Part shown: one piece after another, positions 62,993 to 64,000 of the stretch
How positions within the stretch are numbered: position 1 is the first letter of the stretch
Layout: each line of letters starts with the position of its first letter
NCBI RefSeq assembly: GCF_036370855.1
Contig: NC_088100.1
Coordinates: forward strand, 35,228,563 to 35,292,562
Reading direction: 5' to 3'
Length of the DNA: 64,000 nt
DNA from: Dromaius novaehollandiae
Taxonomy: Eukaryota > Chordata > Aves > Casuariiformes > Dromaiidae
The notes under the pieces: model-generated
Database searches by the model: none
Told to the model about the DNA's origin: nothing
Seen by the model: only the letters and a program-made list of their open reading frames with translations
Made by a program: the position numbers and the translations under genes

Positions 62993-63621
62993 AATTTCTG
63001 CATTAAAACACTTCATGAAACATGCATGAAGATCAGAGAACACAACACAAGCTTCCCCATTTTTACCTGCACACCCCAACTGCTATATCATGAAGTCATT
63101 CTCTCAGAAGTCAAGAACTGTGTCCCTCTTGTCCTCAGAAAAGCTTATTAAACTGACTGAGGAATGCTTCATGTGAGGTGGGTAACACAAGTCTGAACCC
63201 ACTCAGAAAAAATAACAAAATAAATAAATTCCTCTCCAAATGTGAATGTCTTGAAATTAGAAGAGGTGGTGGGCTACCACCTTCCATCTTGTTTCCAAAT
63301 GTAAATGGCCACTTCTGCTTTGTGTATGCAATCTGATTGCATAAGGGAGCATTAGTCATGCTCCCAGTTCACCTATGGCTTTTAGTACCGCACATGTTTG
63401 GTGGGAAGATATAGTCAGTGGCTCACAGGAGAACTCTGCAGGAGCACAGGACTGAGCTACTAAGCAGCAATAGTATATAACATCTCTGAATGTGCACACA
63501 ACAGAAATACAAGGTAAGGGAGTAGCTTACATTTTTGGACTCAAATGAAAGTCTGGTGAGTATTCTATCCTTATAGATCAACCCATAGGAAAGAGTTCCA
63601 CTGCTTCAGACATTGTAAAAA

Positions 63622-63666
63622 ATACATATATATGTGTGTGTGTGCGCGCATGCATGTATATATATT
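63622..63666 (+). repeat. (TA)(TG)(CG) alternating microsatellite
   Basis: ACATATATATGTGTGTGTGT then GCGCGCATGCATGTATATAT is an unbroken alternating purine-pyrimidine tract, a classic Z-DNA-prone sequence. Confidence 0.9.
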
Positions 63667-64000
63667 TACCCAATTTTATTTACCTTAAAATCATTAGGAT
63701 CTGAGTTTATGCTGTTTTACTACAAAAGTATGGCTATTTTGAATGCAGTTGTCAGCAAGTCAGTGTTAGCAAGCATATTTGTTACTTTTCTAAACCAAGT
63801 GTCCTTTTGAAAATAAGTGATTATGTTAAATATGACTACAAGGTGGCATTAAAAAAGCCTACATACCCATGACAACTTGGCCATCTCCTCTGAAGCACCT
63901 GTGTCAACTTTAAAATATTATGCATGCCCTCAAACTCTGACAGAAGAAGCTTTTTTTTTTTAAATAAGCTTACATACAACATTGGGACACTATAAGATAC

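Larger units (their letters stand above)
59610..64000 (-). other. TMEM30A intron 1 (partial)
   Basis: At least 4.4 kb of intron lies between exon 2 and the unseen exon 1. I searched the minus strand for the first-span sequence and the exon ending before I-D-Y-T and did not find it. The intron contains an old CR1 copy (about 61440-62060) and several TA/CA simple repeats. Confidence 0.8.

Noticed and set aside
59610-64000. TMEM30A exon 1 inside the window
   Set aside because: Searched for the first membrane span and the residues preceding I-D-Y-T on the minus strand; nothing matched and no CpG island is present, so exon 1 is placed beyond the right edge.

Overview
The window is a piece of vertebrate nuclear genome, most likely from a bird. 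The genes are split by GT-AG introns, and the repeats are sparse and mostly CR1-type LINE fragments. No SINE families were noticed, and GC-rich CpG islands sit at gene starts. The gene order COL12A1 - COX7A2 - TMEM30A, all on the minus strand, matches human 6q13-q14. Species was inferred from repeats and protein character, not from a database.

From right to left along transcription: (1) about 52.6-64 kb holds TMEM30A (CDC50A, the beta subunit of P4-ATPase lipid flippases). Six exons carry the whole protein except its N-terminal ~80 residues, whose exon lies beyond position 64000. (2) About 43.7-52.6 kb is mostly intergenic sequence plus the TMEM30A 3' UTR. (3) 39.97-43.75 kb is a complete four-exon COX7A2 (cytochrome c oxidase subunit 7A2, 83 aa) with a CpG-island promoter carrying tandem ETS/GABP-like sites and a YY1-like site. 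(4) About 26-39.9 kb is gene-free intergenic DNA with CR1 remnants. (5) About 20.5-25.8 kb is a large, broken CpG island covering the COL12A1 promoter, its inferred non-coding first exon and the signal-peptide exon. (6) 1-21.4 kb is the 5' part of COL12A1: 12 coding exons for about 902 residues (signal peptide, FN3-1, VWA1, FN3-2, VWA2, FN3-3, FN3-4, FN3-5). The gene continues past position 1.

The three genes do not form a pathway; they are conserved neighbours. COL12A1 makes a fibril-associated extracellular matrix collagen, COX7A2 a small respiratory-chain subunit, and TMEM30A a flippase chaperone. The most informative structural point is that every mapped COL12A1 intron is phase 1. The whole cassette can therefore be skipped without a frame change, which agrees with the known long (XIIA) and short (XIIB) forms. 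I found no CRISPR array, rRNA, tRNA or intact transposon, and no convincing undescribed system. The leads worth checking are modest: a divergent transcript opposite COX7A2, a COL12A1 upstream ORF, an intronic perfect hairpin, an old CR1 in a TMEM30A intron, and a lengthened, newly glycosylatable disulfide loop in TMEM30A.
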